Shown: piece after piece, positions 36,409-46,648 of the stretch
Position numbering within the stretch: the stretch's first letter is position 1
Layout: every line of letters begins with the position of its first letter
NCBI RefSeq assembly: GCF_035989245.1
Contig: NZ_JAYMFF010000009.1
Location: 1-64,000, forward strand
Length of the DNA stretch: 64,000 nt
Direction of reading: 5' to 3'
Source: Adlercreutzia wanghongyangiae
Lineage (GTDB): Bacteria; Actinomycetota; Coriobacteriia; Coriobacteriales; Eggerthellaceae
Position numbers and translations under genes: made by a program
The notes under the pieces: model-generated
What the model was told of the DNA's origin: nothing
The model's input: the letters and a program-made list of their open reading frames with translations, nothing else
Databases searched by the model: none

Positions 36409-36769
36409 AGCGCGAGCCTTCCCCGGTGGTCGAAAACAACAGGTTTTATAAGCGTTGAGCCCTTGCACGGCAGATTCTGGCCATAAAAGCCACGATGTCT
36501 ATGCCGATTGACGCGATATGAGCGAAACGGAGAGCATCGAGCATAGACATCGTGGCTTTTGTGGCCGAATTCATGCGAAGAAGCCGTTCAGATCTTTATA
36601 AATCCCCTCTTTTTGACCGAAAAGGAGGGGATTTGATCGAAAGCCCATAGACATCGTGGCTTTTGTGGCCAGAAGGGAAAATCGCGCAAGCTTGTCACCG
36701 TAGAGGCCGCTTTTCGGCAAGACCTCTTTCTCGGCGGAGAGCTCCTCGCCGATAGACCGTCAAGGCGGT
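36409..36769. other. 361-bp intergenic gap filled by inverted repeats
   Basis: This gap separates the convergent ribF and sulfatase genes. It holds the element at 36475-36674, and hairpins at 36731-36752 and 36753-36772, the last overlapping the sulfatase stop codon. No gene is seen. Confidence 0.6.
36475..36674. repeat. MITE-like element with 29-bp terminal inverted repeats and an internal copy
   Basis: The left end 36475-36503 is complementary to the right end 36646-36674 at 28 of 29 positions (TTCTGGCCA...GATGTCTATG). A third copy of the repeat lies at 36541-36566 in the orientation of the right end. A bulged hairpin, AAATCCCCTC with GAGGGGATTT, lies at 36600-36634. The left terminus is the same as in the element at 21745-21903. 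Confidence 0.7.
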
Positions 36770-38656
36770 CTACTGCTTTCCGAACAGCTGGTCGTACTGG
36801 ACGATGGCGTAGCCTTCACGGGCTGTCTCGGCCTGCTGCTGGGCGTCGCTCGTCACGTCTTCGCCGAACCAGTGCCACATGCCTTCGGCATCGCAGTAGC
36901 CGTTCAGGTTCATGGCCGGCAGCGCCTCGCGCAGGTTCTCGCGGTAGCGTTCCGCAGCATCGGCGGGAAGTCCCGCGGCCTCTACCAGCAGGCTGCGCAG
37001 ATAGTTCAAGCTGGTGGCATCGGCATCGGCGATAGCCTGCAGGCGGTTGCCGTACTGCTGGCGGGCAGCCTCGTTCACCCAGATGAAATAGGGGGTGCGG
37101 TAGCGCTGCTGCACTTCTTCCAAGCTGGCGTCGTCCACCGATTTCCCGAAGGTGGTCTCGAACAGCCAGTCGGCGAACCCGGGCTGATGGTCGCCGAAGA
37201 ACACCACGATGGTGGGCTCGTCGCGGGCGTTCAGCTCGTCCACGAGCCAGCGCAGGTCGTCATCGGAGCGTTTGATGGCGGCCAGGAACTCGTTCACCTC
37301 GGGGTTGTCCACCGTCTCGCTCTCCAAGCGCACTGCGTCCTCGGGAGGCACGAGTCCCGTGTCGTAGCCGCCGTGATTCTGGATGGTCACGTCGAACACG
37401 AACTGCGGTCCGTCTTCTTCGTCGATCTTCTGCAGGGCGCGCTCATAGGTGGCCCGGTCGGTCACGAGGTCGCGGAAGGTGTCGGCGTCCTCCATGGTGG
37501 TGATGTCGTCGAACTCGTCGAAGCCCAGCTGCTCGTAGATGCGGTCGCGACGCCAGTTGGACGCCTCGGCCGGGTGGATGGCGTGGGTGCCGTAGCCCAA
37601 GTCGCGGAAGTACGACGCCAAGTTGTCCACGCCGTCCACGTCGTAGAGCACGTAGGGGTACACGCCGCCGCCCATGTTGCCCATGGAGGCGCCGGTGAGG
37701 AACTCGAACTCACTGTTGCAGGTGCCTCCGCCCATGGCCGACACGTACACGTCGCCGGCGGCCAGGGAGTCGGCCGCCACAGCGCGGAACTGCTCGGTCA
37801 CGCGCGCGGCGTTCTCCATACCCGGATACGCGGACAAGTCGGAGAACGTCTCGTTCATGATGGCGATGACGTTGGGCCCGTCGTAGGGAGCCCCCTCGGC
37901 CACGGCGGCCAGGGTCTGGTCGGCCGGAACGCCGTCGCCCTCGGCGGCGAAGGGGGCCAGCACGTCGGCGGCGGCTTCGGCGGAGTAGCCCGCGGGCGGC
38001 CGCGGCGTGAGCTCCTGGGCGCGAGAGAGGAAGCACAGCAGGGTGCCCTGGGAAGCGTAGGAGCCGCGCACGTCCCACACGTCCACCTTCACCTGAAACG
38101 CCTCCTTCAGATCCACCGTCTGGTACTGCACCACGCCGCAGGCGGCCAGGGCCACGGCGGCAATGCAGTTCACCGCGACGGCGCGTCCCGTCAGGGGCCG
38201 CTTGGGGCACCAGAGGACCAGGGCCACGCAGAAGGCGGCGAACAACCCCAGGCACAGCACGAGCCGGGGAGTGAGGAACAACGTGTAGCCCCCGGCCACC
38301 GAGGCGGCCGTGGAAAGCGCGAACAAGTCGGCGGGGACGATCGGCTGCCCCTTGAACTCGATGATGAAGAAGTTGGCAGTGCCCACGAGCAGGCACAGCC
38401 CCACGAACACGGCCAGGCTGGCCCGCGTGCGCTGTCCTGCCAGGAACACCACGCCTGCCGCCAGCGTCGCGATGAGCAGGTTCGGCAGCACGTAGGCCGC
38501 GTTCATGGAAAACGGCCCGTCGCCCCACGGCAGCGCTATCAGCACATAGCCGAGGACCACGGCCAGAACGAAGAAGCCGGCGCGCACGGCGGTGGCGGCC
38601 CCGCCGATGCGGGCGTCTTTCTCGCGCCGTTCGGGCGCGGTCTGCGATTCGGTCAA
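36770..38656 (-). CDS. LTA synthase family sulfatase (phosphoglycerol transferase-like)
   Basis: The 628-aa membrane protein has about five N-terminal transmembrane helices (20-190) and a large extracellular sulfatase-fold domain (about 255-590). The likely catalytic Thr270 lies in NETFSDL, as in lipoteichoic acid synthases. GGGTCNSEFEF near 310 and FFGDHQPGF near 465 supply metal-site residues. It would transfer glycerol phosphate or a similar group to a surface glycopolymer. The start is the TTG at 38656, right after AGGGAGGGTTTC; the upstream ATG at 38692 has no site. It is convergent with ribF and divergent from uvrC. Confidence 0.9.
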   Translation of the reverse strand: MTESQTAPERREKDARIGGAATAVRAGFFVLAVVLGYVLIALPWGDGPFSMNAAYVLPNLLIATLAAGVVFLAGQRTRASLAVFVGLCLLVGTANFFIIEFKGQPIVPADLFALSTAASVAGGYTLFLTPRLVLCLGLFAAFCVALVLWCPKRPLTGRAVAVNCIAAVALAACGVVQYQTVDLKEAFQVKVDVWDVRGSYASQGTLLCFLSRAQELTPRPPAGYSAEAAADVLAPFAAEGDGVPADQTLAAVAEGAPYDGPNVIAIMNETFSDLSAYPGMENAARVTEQFRAVAADSLAAGDVYVSAMGGGTCNSEFEFLTGASMGNMGGGVYPYVLYDVDGVDNLASYFRDLGYGTHAIHPAEASNWRRDRIYEQLGFDEFDDITTMEDADTFRDLVTDRATYERALQKIDEEDGPQFVFDVTIQNHGGYDTGLVPPEDAVRLESETVDNPEVNEFLAAIKRSDDDLRWLVDELNARDEPTIVVFFGDHQPGFADWLFETTFGKSVDDASLEEVQQRYRTPYFIWVNEAARQQYGNRLQAIADADATSLNYLRSLLVEAAGLPADAAERYRENLREALPAMNLNGYCDAEGMWHWFGEDVTSDAQQQAETAREGYAIVQYDQLFGKQ

Positions 38657-38898
38657 GAAACCCTCCCTTGTGATGAAAAAATGCAGCCCCATACCCTAGC
38701 ACGGTGCGGACCTTCCTCGTGCCCGATGGCCTCATTCTGCGCAACAACTCCCCGCATATCGCTGAAATTCTCCAAGATGTTTAAGAGGAGACGTTCGAGG
38801 AGGCGCTTCACGCAACCAGTTCGAGCCCTCTCGTGAAGAATTGGCAGGTGCGATTCGGGCAGCGGGGAAAAGCGCGCCTGAGCGGCTATACTGGCTTC

Positions 38899-40845
38899 AT
38901 GGAACAAGAGACGCAACAAGAGAAAATCGCCCGCATCAAGCGCGAGCTGGAAGCGGTGCCCACGTTGCCCGGCGTGTACCTGTGGAAGGACGCCGCCGGC
39001 GAGGTGATCTACGTGGGCAAGGCCAAGCAGCTGCGCGCCCGCATGCGCCAGTATGTGAACTTCCAGGACGATCGTGCGAAGATACCTCGGCTGGTGGAGT
39101 CTATCGCCAGCTTCGACTACCTGGTGGTGGACAACGAGCACGAGGCGCTGGTGCTGGAGAAGAATCTCATCAACCAGTACAGCCCGTTTTTCAACGCCGA
39201 CTTCAAGGACAACAAGAGCTATCCGTTCATAGCGCTGACCAAGGGCGACGTGTTTCCCGCCATCAAGTACACCCGCGAGAAGCGGCGCCCCGGTACGAAG
39301 TACTTCGGCCCCTTCACCGATGCGCGGGCGGCGCGCGCCATGATCGATATCGCGCGGCGGGTGGTGCCGTTGTGCGCCGCCACCTGCGCCGACTGGCGAG
39401 GGCTCACCCGGATGCTCGAGAAAGACCCGCTTGCCTTCTTGAAACGCGATGCGCGGCCCTGCTTCGACTGCCATGTGGGGCTCGGCCCGGGCGCCTGTTG
39501 CGGGCAGATCACCCCCGAGGCCTATGCCGAGAACGTACGTCGCATCGAGCGCTTCCTGGCCGGCCACCACCGTGAGTTCGTCGACGAGCTGGCATCCGAG
39601 ATGCAGGATGCCGCCGCCGAGCTCGATTTCGAGCGTGCGGCCCGGTGCAAGGCCCGCATCGACACCATCAACTCGCTCGCCGACAAGCAGCACGCCGTGT
39701 CGTCGCGCGATCTGAACGCCGATGTGATCGGATTTTTCCGCGAGGAGACGGTGGCCGGCGTGCACGTGCTGGTCATCCGCGAGGGGCGCATCGTGAACTC
39801 CAACGAGTTCGTGCTGAACCGCGGCACCGACGTGCCCGACCAGGACCTGCTGCGCAACTTCCTGTTCCGCTACTACGATGTGACCACCTCGGTGCCGCGC
39901 GAGGTAGTGGCGGCCGTGCTGCCCGAGGACGCGGGCGCCATGGAAGCGTGGCTCACCGGCAAGCTGGACTCGGCCCACGGGGCGAAAGTGCGCTTCACGG
40001 CGCCGCAGAAGGGCGAGAAGGCCGATCTTCTGGCCATGGCCGAGACCAACGCGCGCCACGCGCTCATGCGCTACAAGGTGCGCACGAACTACGACGACAA
40101 GCGCATCAACAACGCGCTTTTGCAGCTGGAAAGCGCCCTGGCTCTGGACGAGCCGCCCCTGCGCATCGAGTGCTTCGACATCTCCACCATCCACGGCTCC
40201 TACACGGTGGCCTCCATGGTGGTGTTCACCAACGGCAAGCCTGACAAGAACCAGTACCGCCGCTTCAAGATAAAGACCCCGCTGGACGAGGCGAACGACT
40301 TCCTGAGCATGCAGGAGGTGATGCGTCGCCGCTACGCGCCCGAGCGTATGGCCGACGAGCGCTTCGGCAGCAAGCCCGACCTCATCATCCTGGACGGCGG
40401 CAAGCCGCAGCTGACCGCGGTGCTCGCCATGTTCGAGGAGATGGGCGTGCGTGACATCGCCGTGTGCGGTCTGGCCAAGCGCGACGAGGAGCTGTTCGTG
40501 CCCTGGCAGGACACCGGTCCGGTGGTGCTGCCCGGCGGTTCGGCCTCGCTGTATTTGGTGAAGCAGGTGCGCGACGAGGCTCACCGCTTCGCCATCACCT
40601 TCCACCGCGAGCTGCGCGGCAAGGGCATGACGGCGAGCATCTTGGACGAGGTGGCCGGCATGGGGCCGGTGCGCAAGAAGGCGCTGATGGCGCATTTCAA
40701 GTCGTTCAAGAACCTGAAGGCCGCCACGCTGGACGAGATAAAGGCTGCGAAGGTGATTCCCGAAGAGGTGGCCGAGGAGTTGGTGCGCGTGCTGGCGCAG
40801 TATAATGAGCGGAAAACCGAGGCAGAGGAGGAGCTGAATGGCTGA
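38899..40845 (+). CDS. uvrC: Excinuclease ABC subunit C
   Basis: UvrC makes both incisions in nucleotide excision repair. The 648-aa protein has a GIY-YIG domain (LPGVYLWKDAAGEVIYVGKA near 23), a UVR motif (about 210-240), the RNase H-like domain (CFDISTIHGSYTVASMVVF near 427, LIILDGGKPQL near 497) and a C-terminal helix-hairpin-helix pair. The ATG at 38899 has no good Shine-Dalgarno, but TATACT at 38887-38892 lies 7 bp before it. A leaderless or very short-leader transcript is possible. The stop overlaps rapZ by 8 bp. Confidence 0.96.
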   Translation: MEQETQQEKIARIKRELEAVPTLPGVYLWKDAAGEVIYVGKAKQLRARMRQYVNFQDDRAKIPRLVESIASFDYLVVDNEHEALVLEKNLINQYSPFFNADFKDNKSYPFIALTKGDVFPAIKYTREKRRPGTKYFGPFTDARAARAMIDIARRVVPLCAATCADWRGLTRMLEKDPLAFLKRDARPCFDCHVGLGPGACCGQITPEAYAENVRRIERFLAGHHREFVDELASEMQDAAAELDFERAARCKARIDTINSLADKQHAVSSRDLNADVIGFFREETVAGVHVLVIREGRIVNSNEFVLNRGTDVPDQDLLRNFLFRYYDVTTSVPREVVAAVLPEDAGAMEAWLTGKLDSAHGAKVRFTAPQKGEKADLLAMAETNARHALMRYKVRTNYDDKRINNALLQLESALALDEPPLRIECFDISTIHGSYTVASMVVFTNGKPDKNQYRRFKIKTPLDEANDFLSMQEVMRRRYAPERMADERFGSKPDLIILDGGKPQLTAVLAMFEEMGVRDIAVCGLAKRDEELFVPWQDTGPVVLPGGSASLYLVKQVRDEAHRFAITFHRELRGKGMTASILDEVAGMGPVRKKALMAHFKSFKNLKAATLDEIKAAKVIPEEVAEELVRVLAQYNERKTEAEEELNG

Positions 40846-41809
40846 CGAGACGCAACAGACGGAGCAGATGCCCGATTTCGTGATCGTGACCGGCATGTCG
40901 GGGGCAGGCCGCACCGAGGCCATGCACGTATTCGAGGACCTGGGCTATTTCTGCGTGGACAACCTGCCCTCCAGCCTGCTCGGCGAGCTGGTGCGCGTGA
41001 ACGAAAAAACCGATGCCGAGGGCGGCCGTCGCCGCCTGGCCGTGGTGTGCGACTCGCGCAACGGCGACTTTTTCGGTGACTTGGAAGCCGAGCTGGCGGC
41101 CATGGCCGAGGCCGGCATCTCCTACAAGACGCTGTTTCTGGATGCGGCCGACGACAAGCTGATCGCCCGCTACAAGTCGAGCCGACGCCGGCACCCCCTG
41201 TGCACCGACGGCACCACCATCTGGCAGGGCATCCAACGCGAGCGCCATCTGCTGATGGGGCTGCGCGACCGCGCCGACTTTGTCATCGACACCACCGACA
41301 TGCTGCCCCAGAAGCTGCGCACCACCATCCGCGGCTTGTTCTCCACGGGCAGCGAGCGCAAGGGGCTGGCGGTGACGGTGTACTCCTTCGGCTTCAAGCA
41401 CGGCGCGCCCTTCGACGCCGACTTGGTGATGGACGTGCGCTTCCTGCCGAATCCCTACTACGATCCCGAGCTGCGGCCGCTCACGGGGCTGGACGCGCCG
41501 GTGCGCGACTTCGTGCGCATGCGCGAGGAGACCATCGAGTTCGAGCAGAAGTGGCATGACCTGCTGGATGTGGTGATGCCGGGCTATGTGGCCGAGGGCA
41601 AGCAGCAGCTGGCCATCGGCGTGGGCTGCACCGGCGGCCAACACCGGTCGGTGGCGCTGGCCGAGGCCACGGGCGACTACCTGAAGTCGAAGGGCTACCG
41701 GGTGAGCGTGGCCCATCGCGATCTGCGCCTGGCCGAGCGCGGCCACGATGTGCGGCGCGAGAGCGACAACGTGCTGGATGCACGGGCGAACGCCGGGAAG
41801 GACGCGTGA
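40838..41809 (+). CDS. rapZ: RapZ/YvcJ family nucleotide-binding protein
   Basis: The 323-aa protein is larger than the usual 285-295 residues. It has the P-loop GMSGAGRTEA at 19-28, FCVDNLPSSLLGEL near 41 and the C-terminal domain with IGCTGGQHRS-like residues (GVGCTGGQHRSVALAE near 262). In gammaproteobacteria RapZ guides RNase E to an sRNA; in Gram-positives YvcJ is a GTPase/ATPase of less clear role. It is translationally coupled to uvrC and followed after 4 bp by yvcK, the standard actinobacterial order. Confidence 0.93.
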   Translation: MADETQQTEQMPDFVIVTGMSGAGRTEAMHVFEDLGYFCVDNLPSSLLGELVRVNEKTDAEGGRRRLAVVCDSRNGDFFGDLEAELAAMAEAGISYKTLFLDAADDKLIARYKSSRRRHPLCTDGTTIWQGIQRERHLLMGLRDRADFVIDTTDMLPQKLRTTIRGLFSTGSERKGLAVTVYSFGFKHGAPFDADLVMDVRFLPNPYYDPELRPLTGLDAPVRDFVRMREETIEFEQKWHDLLDVVMPGYVAEGKQQLAIGVGCTGGQHRSVALAEATGDYLKSKGYRVSVAHRDLRLAERGHDVRRESDNVLDARANAGKDA

Positions 41810-41813
41810 GTCC

Positions 41814-42965
41814 ATGGCCATTCGGAAAACCGACGCCTTCCGCGTGGACCCGGCGGCCACCGCGGCCTTCTCAGCCCTGAAGAGCGCGCTGCCGAACCTG
41901 CGGGGGCTCGACGAGGATGACCGGGCTCTGCGCGCCGTGGTCATCGGCGGGGGCACCGGTGCGCCCGTGTCCATCCGCACGCTGCTGTCGCTCGGCGTGA
42001 GCACGAGCGCGGTGGTGGCCATGGCCGACGACGGCGGTTCCACCGGCGTGCTGCGCGAGGAGGCCGACGCCACGCCGCCCGGTGACATCCGCAAGTGCCT
42101 GGTGGCCTTCGCGAAGGATCCCTCCGACCCGCTGGTGCGGGTGTTGAAGTACCGCTTCTCGGTGGCCCGCGACCACGCGTTGGGAAACCTGCTGCTGACG
42201 GCTTTGGAAGACGCCTGCGGGTCGTTTCCCGAGGCCATCGCCGTGTGCGAGCGGCTGGTGGACGCCCAGGGCCATGTGTACCCGTCCACGCTGGATCACG
42301 TGGTGCTGTCGGCGCGCACCTGCGACGGGCGCGTGCTGGACGGCCAGGCGGTGGCCTGTCATTCCAAGACGGCGCTGGAATCGGTGTGGCTGGCCGCCGA
42401 GGACGGCCGGGTGCCGCGGCCCTACGAGCCGGCGCTTCAGGCCATCCGCGAGGCCGATCTCATCGTGCTGGGCCCCGGGTCGCTGTTCACCTCCATCATT
42501 CCGAACCTGCTCATCCCGGGGGTGGTGGACGCCATCCGCGCGAGCCGCGGGCGGGTGCTGTTCGTGTGCGCCCTGGCCGACGTGCAGGGGGAGACCTGGG
42601 GACTTACGGCCCGCGAGCACTTCGAGGCCCTGGCCGCCCATGGCATGGAGGGGCTCATCGACTATATGCTCGTGCACTCCAAGGTGCCCCTGCGGGCGGA
42701 GAGTCCCGCCACCGGCAGCTTCGCAGCCATCTCGGGCGCCGAGCTGGAGCACGCCTCCACGTCGGATCTGAACGACACGCAGCTGACGCGCGGCGTGCGG
42801 CCCATCTCCATTTCCTACGGCGATATGCTGGCCATCCAGTCGCGGGGGCCCATCGTCATCAGCCGCAACCTGGTGGACGCCGAGCGCCCCACGTGGCACT
42901 CGCCCTTCGCCCTGCGCGACGCCTTCCAGAGCGTCATCAAGCTGTCGCGGGCGCGCCGGAGCTAG
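41814..42965 (+). CDS. yvcK: YvcK/CofD-like protein (gluconeogenesis factor)
   Basis: The 383-aa protein has the CofD-like fold signatures VVIGGGTGAPVSIRTLL near 42, MADDGGSTGVLR near 70, PPGDIRKCLVA near 89 and LGPGSLFTSIIPNLL near 220. YvcK-type proteins bind UDP-sugars and influence cell wall and central carbon balance. The start is the ATG at 41814. It lies between rapZ and whiA with very short gaps, so it is operonic. The N-terminal 35 residues are less conserved. Confidence 0.93.
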   Translation: MAIRKTDAFRVDPAATAAFSALKSALPNLRGLDEDDRALRAVVIGGGTGAPVSIRTLLSLGVSTSAVVAMADDGGSTGVLREEADATPPGDIRKCLVAFAKDPSDPLVRVLKYRFSVARDHALGNLLLTALEDACGSFPEAIAVCERLVDAQGHVYPSTLDHVVLSARTCDGRVLDGQAVACHSKTALESVWLAAEDGRVPRPYEPALQAIREADLIVLGPGSLFTSIIPNLLIPGVVDAIRASRGRVLFVCALADVQGETWGLTAREHFEALAAHGMEGLIDYMLVHSKVPLRAESPATGSFAAISGAELEHASTSDLNDTQLTRGVRPISISYGDMLAIQSRGPIVISRNLVDAERPTWHSPFALRDAFQSVIKLSRARRS

Positions 42966-42967
42966 CC

Positions 42968-43906
42968 ATGTCGTTCACCGCCGAAGTGAAGGACGAGCTG
43001 GCTCGCGTGGCGCCGGGCTGCGCCGCCTGCGAGAAGGCTACCCTGGCGGCCCTGGTGCGCATCGAGGGCACCTTGTTCGTCAGCGGGCCGGCCCGCTACC
43101 GTGTGGAGGTGGCCACCGACGCCCCGGCCGTGGCGCGGCTGGTGGTGCGGCTGCTGCACTCCATCTACGCGCTGAAGACGAACCTCACCATGCGCCGCTC
43201 GGTGCTGCACAAAACGCCGAACTACCTCATCGAGGTGCCCGCCCAACCCCATTTGGCCGACGCCCTGCGCGACATGGGCGTGCTGTCGGAGGAGGGCGGC
43301 CTGGAGATGGGCATCAAGCCCGACCTGGTGGCGCGGCCCTGCTGCGCGGCTGCCTACCTGCGCGGCGCCTTTCTGGGATCGGGCTTTATCTCCAACCCCA
43401 AGAGCGATTTCCACTTCGAGATCACCGTGGAGACCGAGCCTCTGGCCGAGGGGCTGGTAGGGCTGATGGCCCGCAAGGACATCGGCGCCCGCATCATGCA
43501 GCGACGCAGCTCGTACATGGTGTACCTGAAGAGCGGCGCCTCCATCCTGGAGTTCCTCGCCTGGACGGGCGCGCACCAGGCGGCGCTGTCCATGGAAGAG
43601 GAGCGCGTGGTGAAGAGCGTGCGCAACGACGTGAATCGCATGATCAACGCCGAGATGGCCAATCAGGCCAAGGCCGCCGGGGCCGCCGTGGACCAGATCT
43701 ACGCCATCCGCGCGGTGGTGGAGCACTACGGCATGGAGAACCTGCCGCCGGCCCTGCAGGACTTCATCCGCCTGCGGGTGACCTATCCCGAGGCGTCGCT
43801 GAAGGAGCTGGGGGAGCGCGCCAACCCGCCGCTTTCCAAGAGCGCCGTGTACCACCGCGTCCGCCGCATCGAGTCGATGGCCCAAGAGGCCTCCGAAGAG
43901 GTGTAG
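42968..43906 (+). CDS. whiA: DNA-binding protein WhiA
   Basis: The 312-aa protein has a LAGLIDADG-like N-terminal domain (FTAEVKDELARV at 3-14, CCAAAYLRGAFLGSGFI near 119) and a C-terminal helix-turn-helix (YPEASLKELGERANPPLSKS near 278). WhiA controls sporulation genes in streptomycetes and cell division or growth in other Gram-positives. The ATG is 2 bp after the yvcK stop. It is followed by a gap and then gap-pgk-tpiA, as in many actinobacteria. Confidence 0.95.
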   Translation: MSFTAEVKDELARVAPGCAACEKATLAALVRIEGTLFVSGPARYRVEVATDAPAVARLVVRLLHSIYALKTNLTMRRSVLHKTPNYLIEVPAQPHLADALRDMGVLSEEGGLEMGIKPDLVARPCCAAAYLRGAFLGSGFISNPKSDFHFEITVETEPLAEGLVGLMARKDIGARIMQRRSSYMVYLKSGASILEFLAWTGAHQAALSMEEERVVKSVRNDVNRMINAEMANQAKAAGAAVDQIYAIRAVVEHYGMENLPPALQDFIRLRVTYPEASLKELGERANPPLSKSAVYHRVRRIESMAQEASEEV

Positions 43907-44213
43907 GGGAAGGACCGGGGGTGCCCGGGGCGGTTCGTAGGGGAGGGCTTCAGCCCTCCCGCCCCAGCCCGATAGCGCTCTCTCGTCCCCGACCCCTTCC
44001 TGCCGACGTGCGCCTGCTGAAAAAAGGGGGGGGCAGCCTCTTAGCGCGTCTCATTTCCGTTTCACCGCTTTGTGCAGGTGTGACGCTTTCTTCGGCTGCT
44101 CGCCTAAGAGAGTGGCCGCAGCGGGCCTGTTCGTAGTACACTAACGAAGCTACTTAGCATTTACTGTACGTCCCTGCATGGGCATCGCGAGTATCTTGTG
44201 AAAGGAGATACGC
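43907..44213. promoter_or_regulatory. whiA-gap intergenic region
   Basis: This region holds a palindrome (GGGAGGGC, loop TTCA, GCCCTCCC, 43941-43960) of the type found at 48-191, and a run of eight G at about 44027. It also has an operator-like inverted repeat, TTCGTAGT-ac-ACTAACGAA, at 44130-44148 that overlaps a possible -10 element TACACT. No gene is seen. Confidence 0.45.
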
Positions 44214-45218
<1,005 letters not shown>

Positions 45219-45254
45219 GAGTAAGAATCTTAATCAAGATCGCCGACGCTGCGG

Positions 45255-45356
45255 TTCCGACAGGCACCTGGCCTTGCCCCTTGTTTGGGGCACGGCGCGG
45301 CGCGAAGGCCGCTTGGCCCCAAGGCGGGGCAATTCCAGGCACCGGTCGAAACCTCG
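45255..45356. repeat. Long imperfect inverted repeat between gap and pgk
   Basis: The left arm GGTTCCGAC-aggca-CCTGG-cc-TTGCCCC pairs with the right arm GGGGCAA-tt-CCAGG-cacc-GGTCGAAACC. A further inner stem TTGGGGC/GCCCCAA is present. It could form a hairpin of about 95-100 nt in the gap-pgk transcript. Confidence 0.5.
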
Positions 45357-45407
45357 CTGACTTCCTTGGGCGAACCAGTGAGGCAAAATAATTAGTATTT
45401 TGAGAAT

Positions 45408-45440
45408 CCCGGTTCCCTTGATGAACCGGGTTTTCTCTTT
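45408..45440 (+). terminator. Terminator-like hairpin just before pgk
   Basis: CCCGGTTC (45408-45415) pairs with GAACCGGG (45423-45430), followed by TTTTCTCTTT, only 13 nt before the pgk start codon. It either ends the gap transcript or attenuates pgk. Confidence 0.75.
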
Positions 45441-45453
45441 GGAAAGGAACAAC

Positions 45454-46641
45454 ATGGCCGATATCAAGACCATCGACGACGAAAATTTCGCGGGCAAGAA
45501 GGTGCTCGTGCGCGTCGATTTCAACGCGCCGGTGGACGGCGAGGGCAACGTGACCGACGACACGCGCATCCGCGCGGCGCTGCCCACCATCAACAAGCTC
45601 ATCGATGATGGCGCCAAGGTGATCCTCACGAGCCATCGTGGGCGTCCGGCGGGCGAGGGATTCGAAGAGGCCTTCAGCCTGGATCCCATTGCCCGGCGCC
45701 TGCAGGAGCTCATCGGCCGCGACATCGTGCTCACCCGCGACCTGACCGGTCCTGCGGTCGCCGAGGTGGTGGACGCGATGGCGGACGGCGACGTGGTGCT
45801 GCTGGAGAACATCCGCTTTGATGCACGCGAGAAGAAGAACGACCCTGCCTTCGCCCGCGAGCTGGCCGATCTGGCGGACGCCTACGTGAACGACGCCTTC
45901 GGCACCGCGCATCGCGCCCATGCCTCCACGGCGGGTGTGGCGGAATTCTTGCCCTCGTACGCGGGTTATCTCATGGAGCGCGAAGTGGGCACGCTCACGG
46001 GTATGCTGGACGAGCCCAAGCGCCCCTTCGTGGCCATCCTCGGTGGGTCCAAGGTGTCCGACAAGATCAAGGTGATCGACGCGCTGCTGGACAAGGCCGA
46101 CACCCTCATCATCGGCGGCGGCATGTGCTTCACCTTCCTGCTGGCCCAGGGCCACGCCGTGGGCACCTCCCTGAAGGAAGAGGACTGGGTCGATCGCGCC
46201 GCGGCCATGATCGAGAAGGCCCGCGAGCGCGGCGTGAGCCTGCTTCTGCCCGTGGACGTGGTGGTGGCCGACGCCTTCGCCAACGATGCCGCCATCGAAA
46301 CGGTCTCGGTGGACGCCATTCCCGCTGATATGATGGGCCTCGATATCGGCCCGGCCACGGTGGAGCTGTACGCCGAGGCCATCGGCATGGCCAAGAGCGT
46401 GTTCTGGAACGGTCCCATGGGCGTGTTCGAGATGCCGTCCTTCGAGGCGGGCACCCGTAAGGTGGCCGAGGCCGTGGCGGCCAATGAGGCGGCCGATACC
46501 ATCATCGGCGGCGGCGACTCGGTGGCCGCTGTGAACAAGTTCGACCTGGCCGATGCCATGACCTTCATATCCACGGGCGGGGGCGCCTCCATGGAGCTGG
46601 TGCAGGGCGAGCAGCTGCCCGGCGTGGAAGCGCTGCGTTAA
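45454..46641 (+). CDS. pgk: Phosphoglycerate kinase
   Basis: The 395-aa enzyme makes ATP and 3-phosphoglycerate from 1,3-bisphosphoglycerate. Motifs are KKVLVRVDFNAPVDGEG near 13, LTSHRGRP near 55, DAYVNDAFGTAHRAHAS near 145, GGSKVSDKIKVID near 196 and the C-terminal GGGDSVAAV and STGGGASMEL. The start is the ATG at 45454 after GGAAAGGAAC; the longer frame from 45400 crosses the terminator hairpin and is unlikely. Confidence 0.97.
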   Translation: MADIKTIDDENFAGKKVLVRVDFNAPVDGEGNVTDDTRIRAALPTINKLIDDGAKVILTSHRGRPAGEGFEEAFSLDPIARRLQELIGRDIVLTRDLTGPAVAEVVDAMADGDVVLLENIRFDAREKKNDPAFARELADLADAYVNDAFGTAHRAHASTAGVAEFLPSYAGYLMEREVGTLTGMLDEPKRPFVAILGGSKVSDKIKVIDALLDKADTLIIGGGMCFTFLLAQGHAVGTSLKEEDWVDRAAAMIEKARERGVSLLLPVDVVVADAFANDAAIETVSVDAIPADMMGLDIGPATVELYAEAIGMAKSVFWNGPMGVFEMPSFEAGTRKVAEAVAANEAADTIIGGGDSVAAVNKFDLADAMTFISTGGGASMELVQGEQLPGVEALR

Positions 46642-46648
46642 GCGCTCC

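Noticed and set aside
36475..36674. CRISPR array
   Set aside because: The three repeat copies are not in regular direct orientation, the spacers are not of uniform length, and no cas gene is nearby.
36872..38836. A 654-codon frame on the plus strand opposite the LTA-synthase-like gene
   Set aside because: The minus-strand product has transmembrane helices and sulfatase motifs; the plus-strand frame has neither a start site nor a domain.
45400..45453. Longer pgk start at 45400
   Set aside because: It would put the terminator hairpin inside the coding sequence; the ATG at 45454 has a good ribosome-binding site and matches the family N-terminus.
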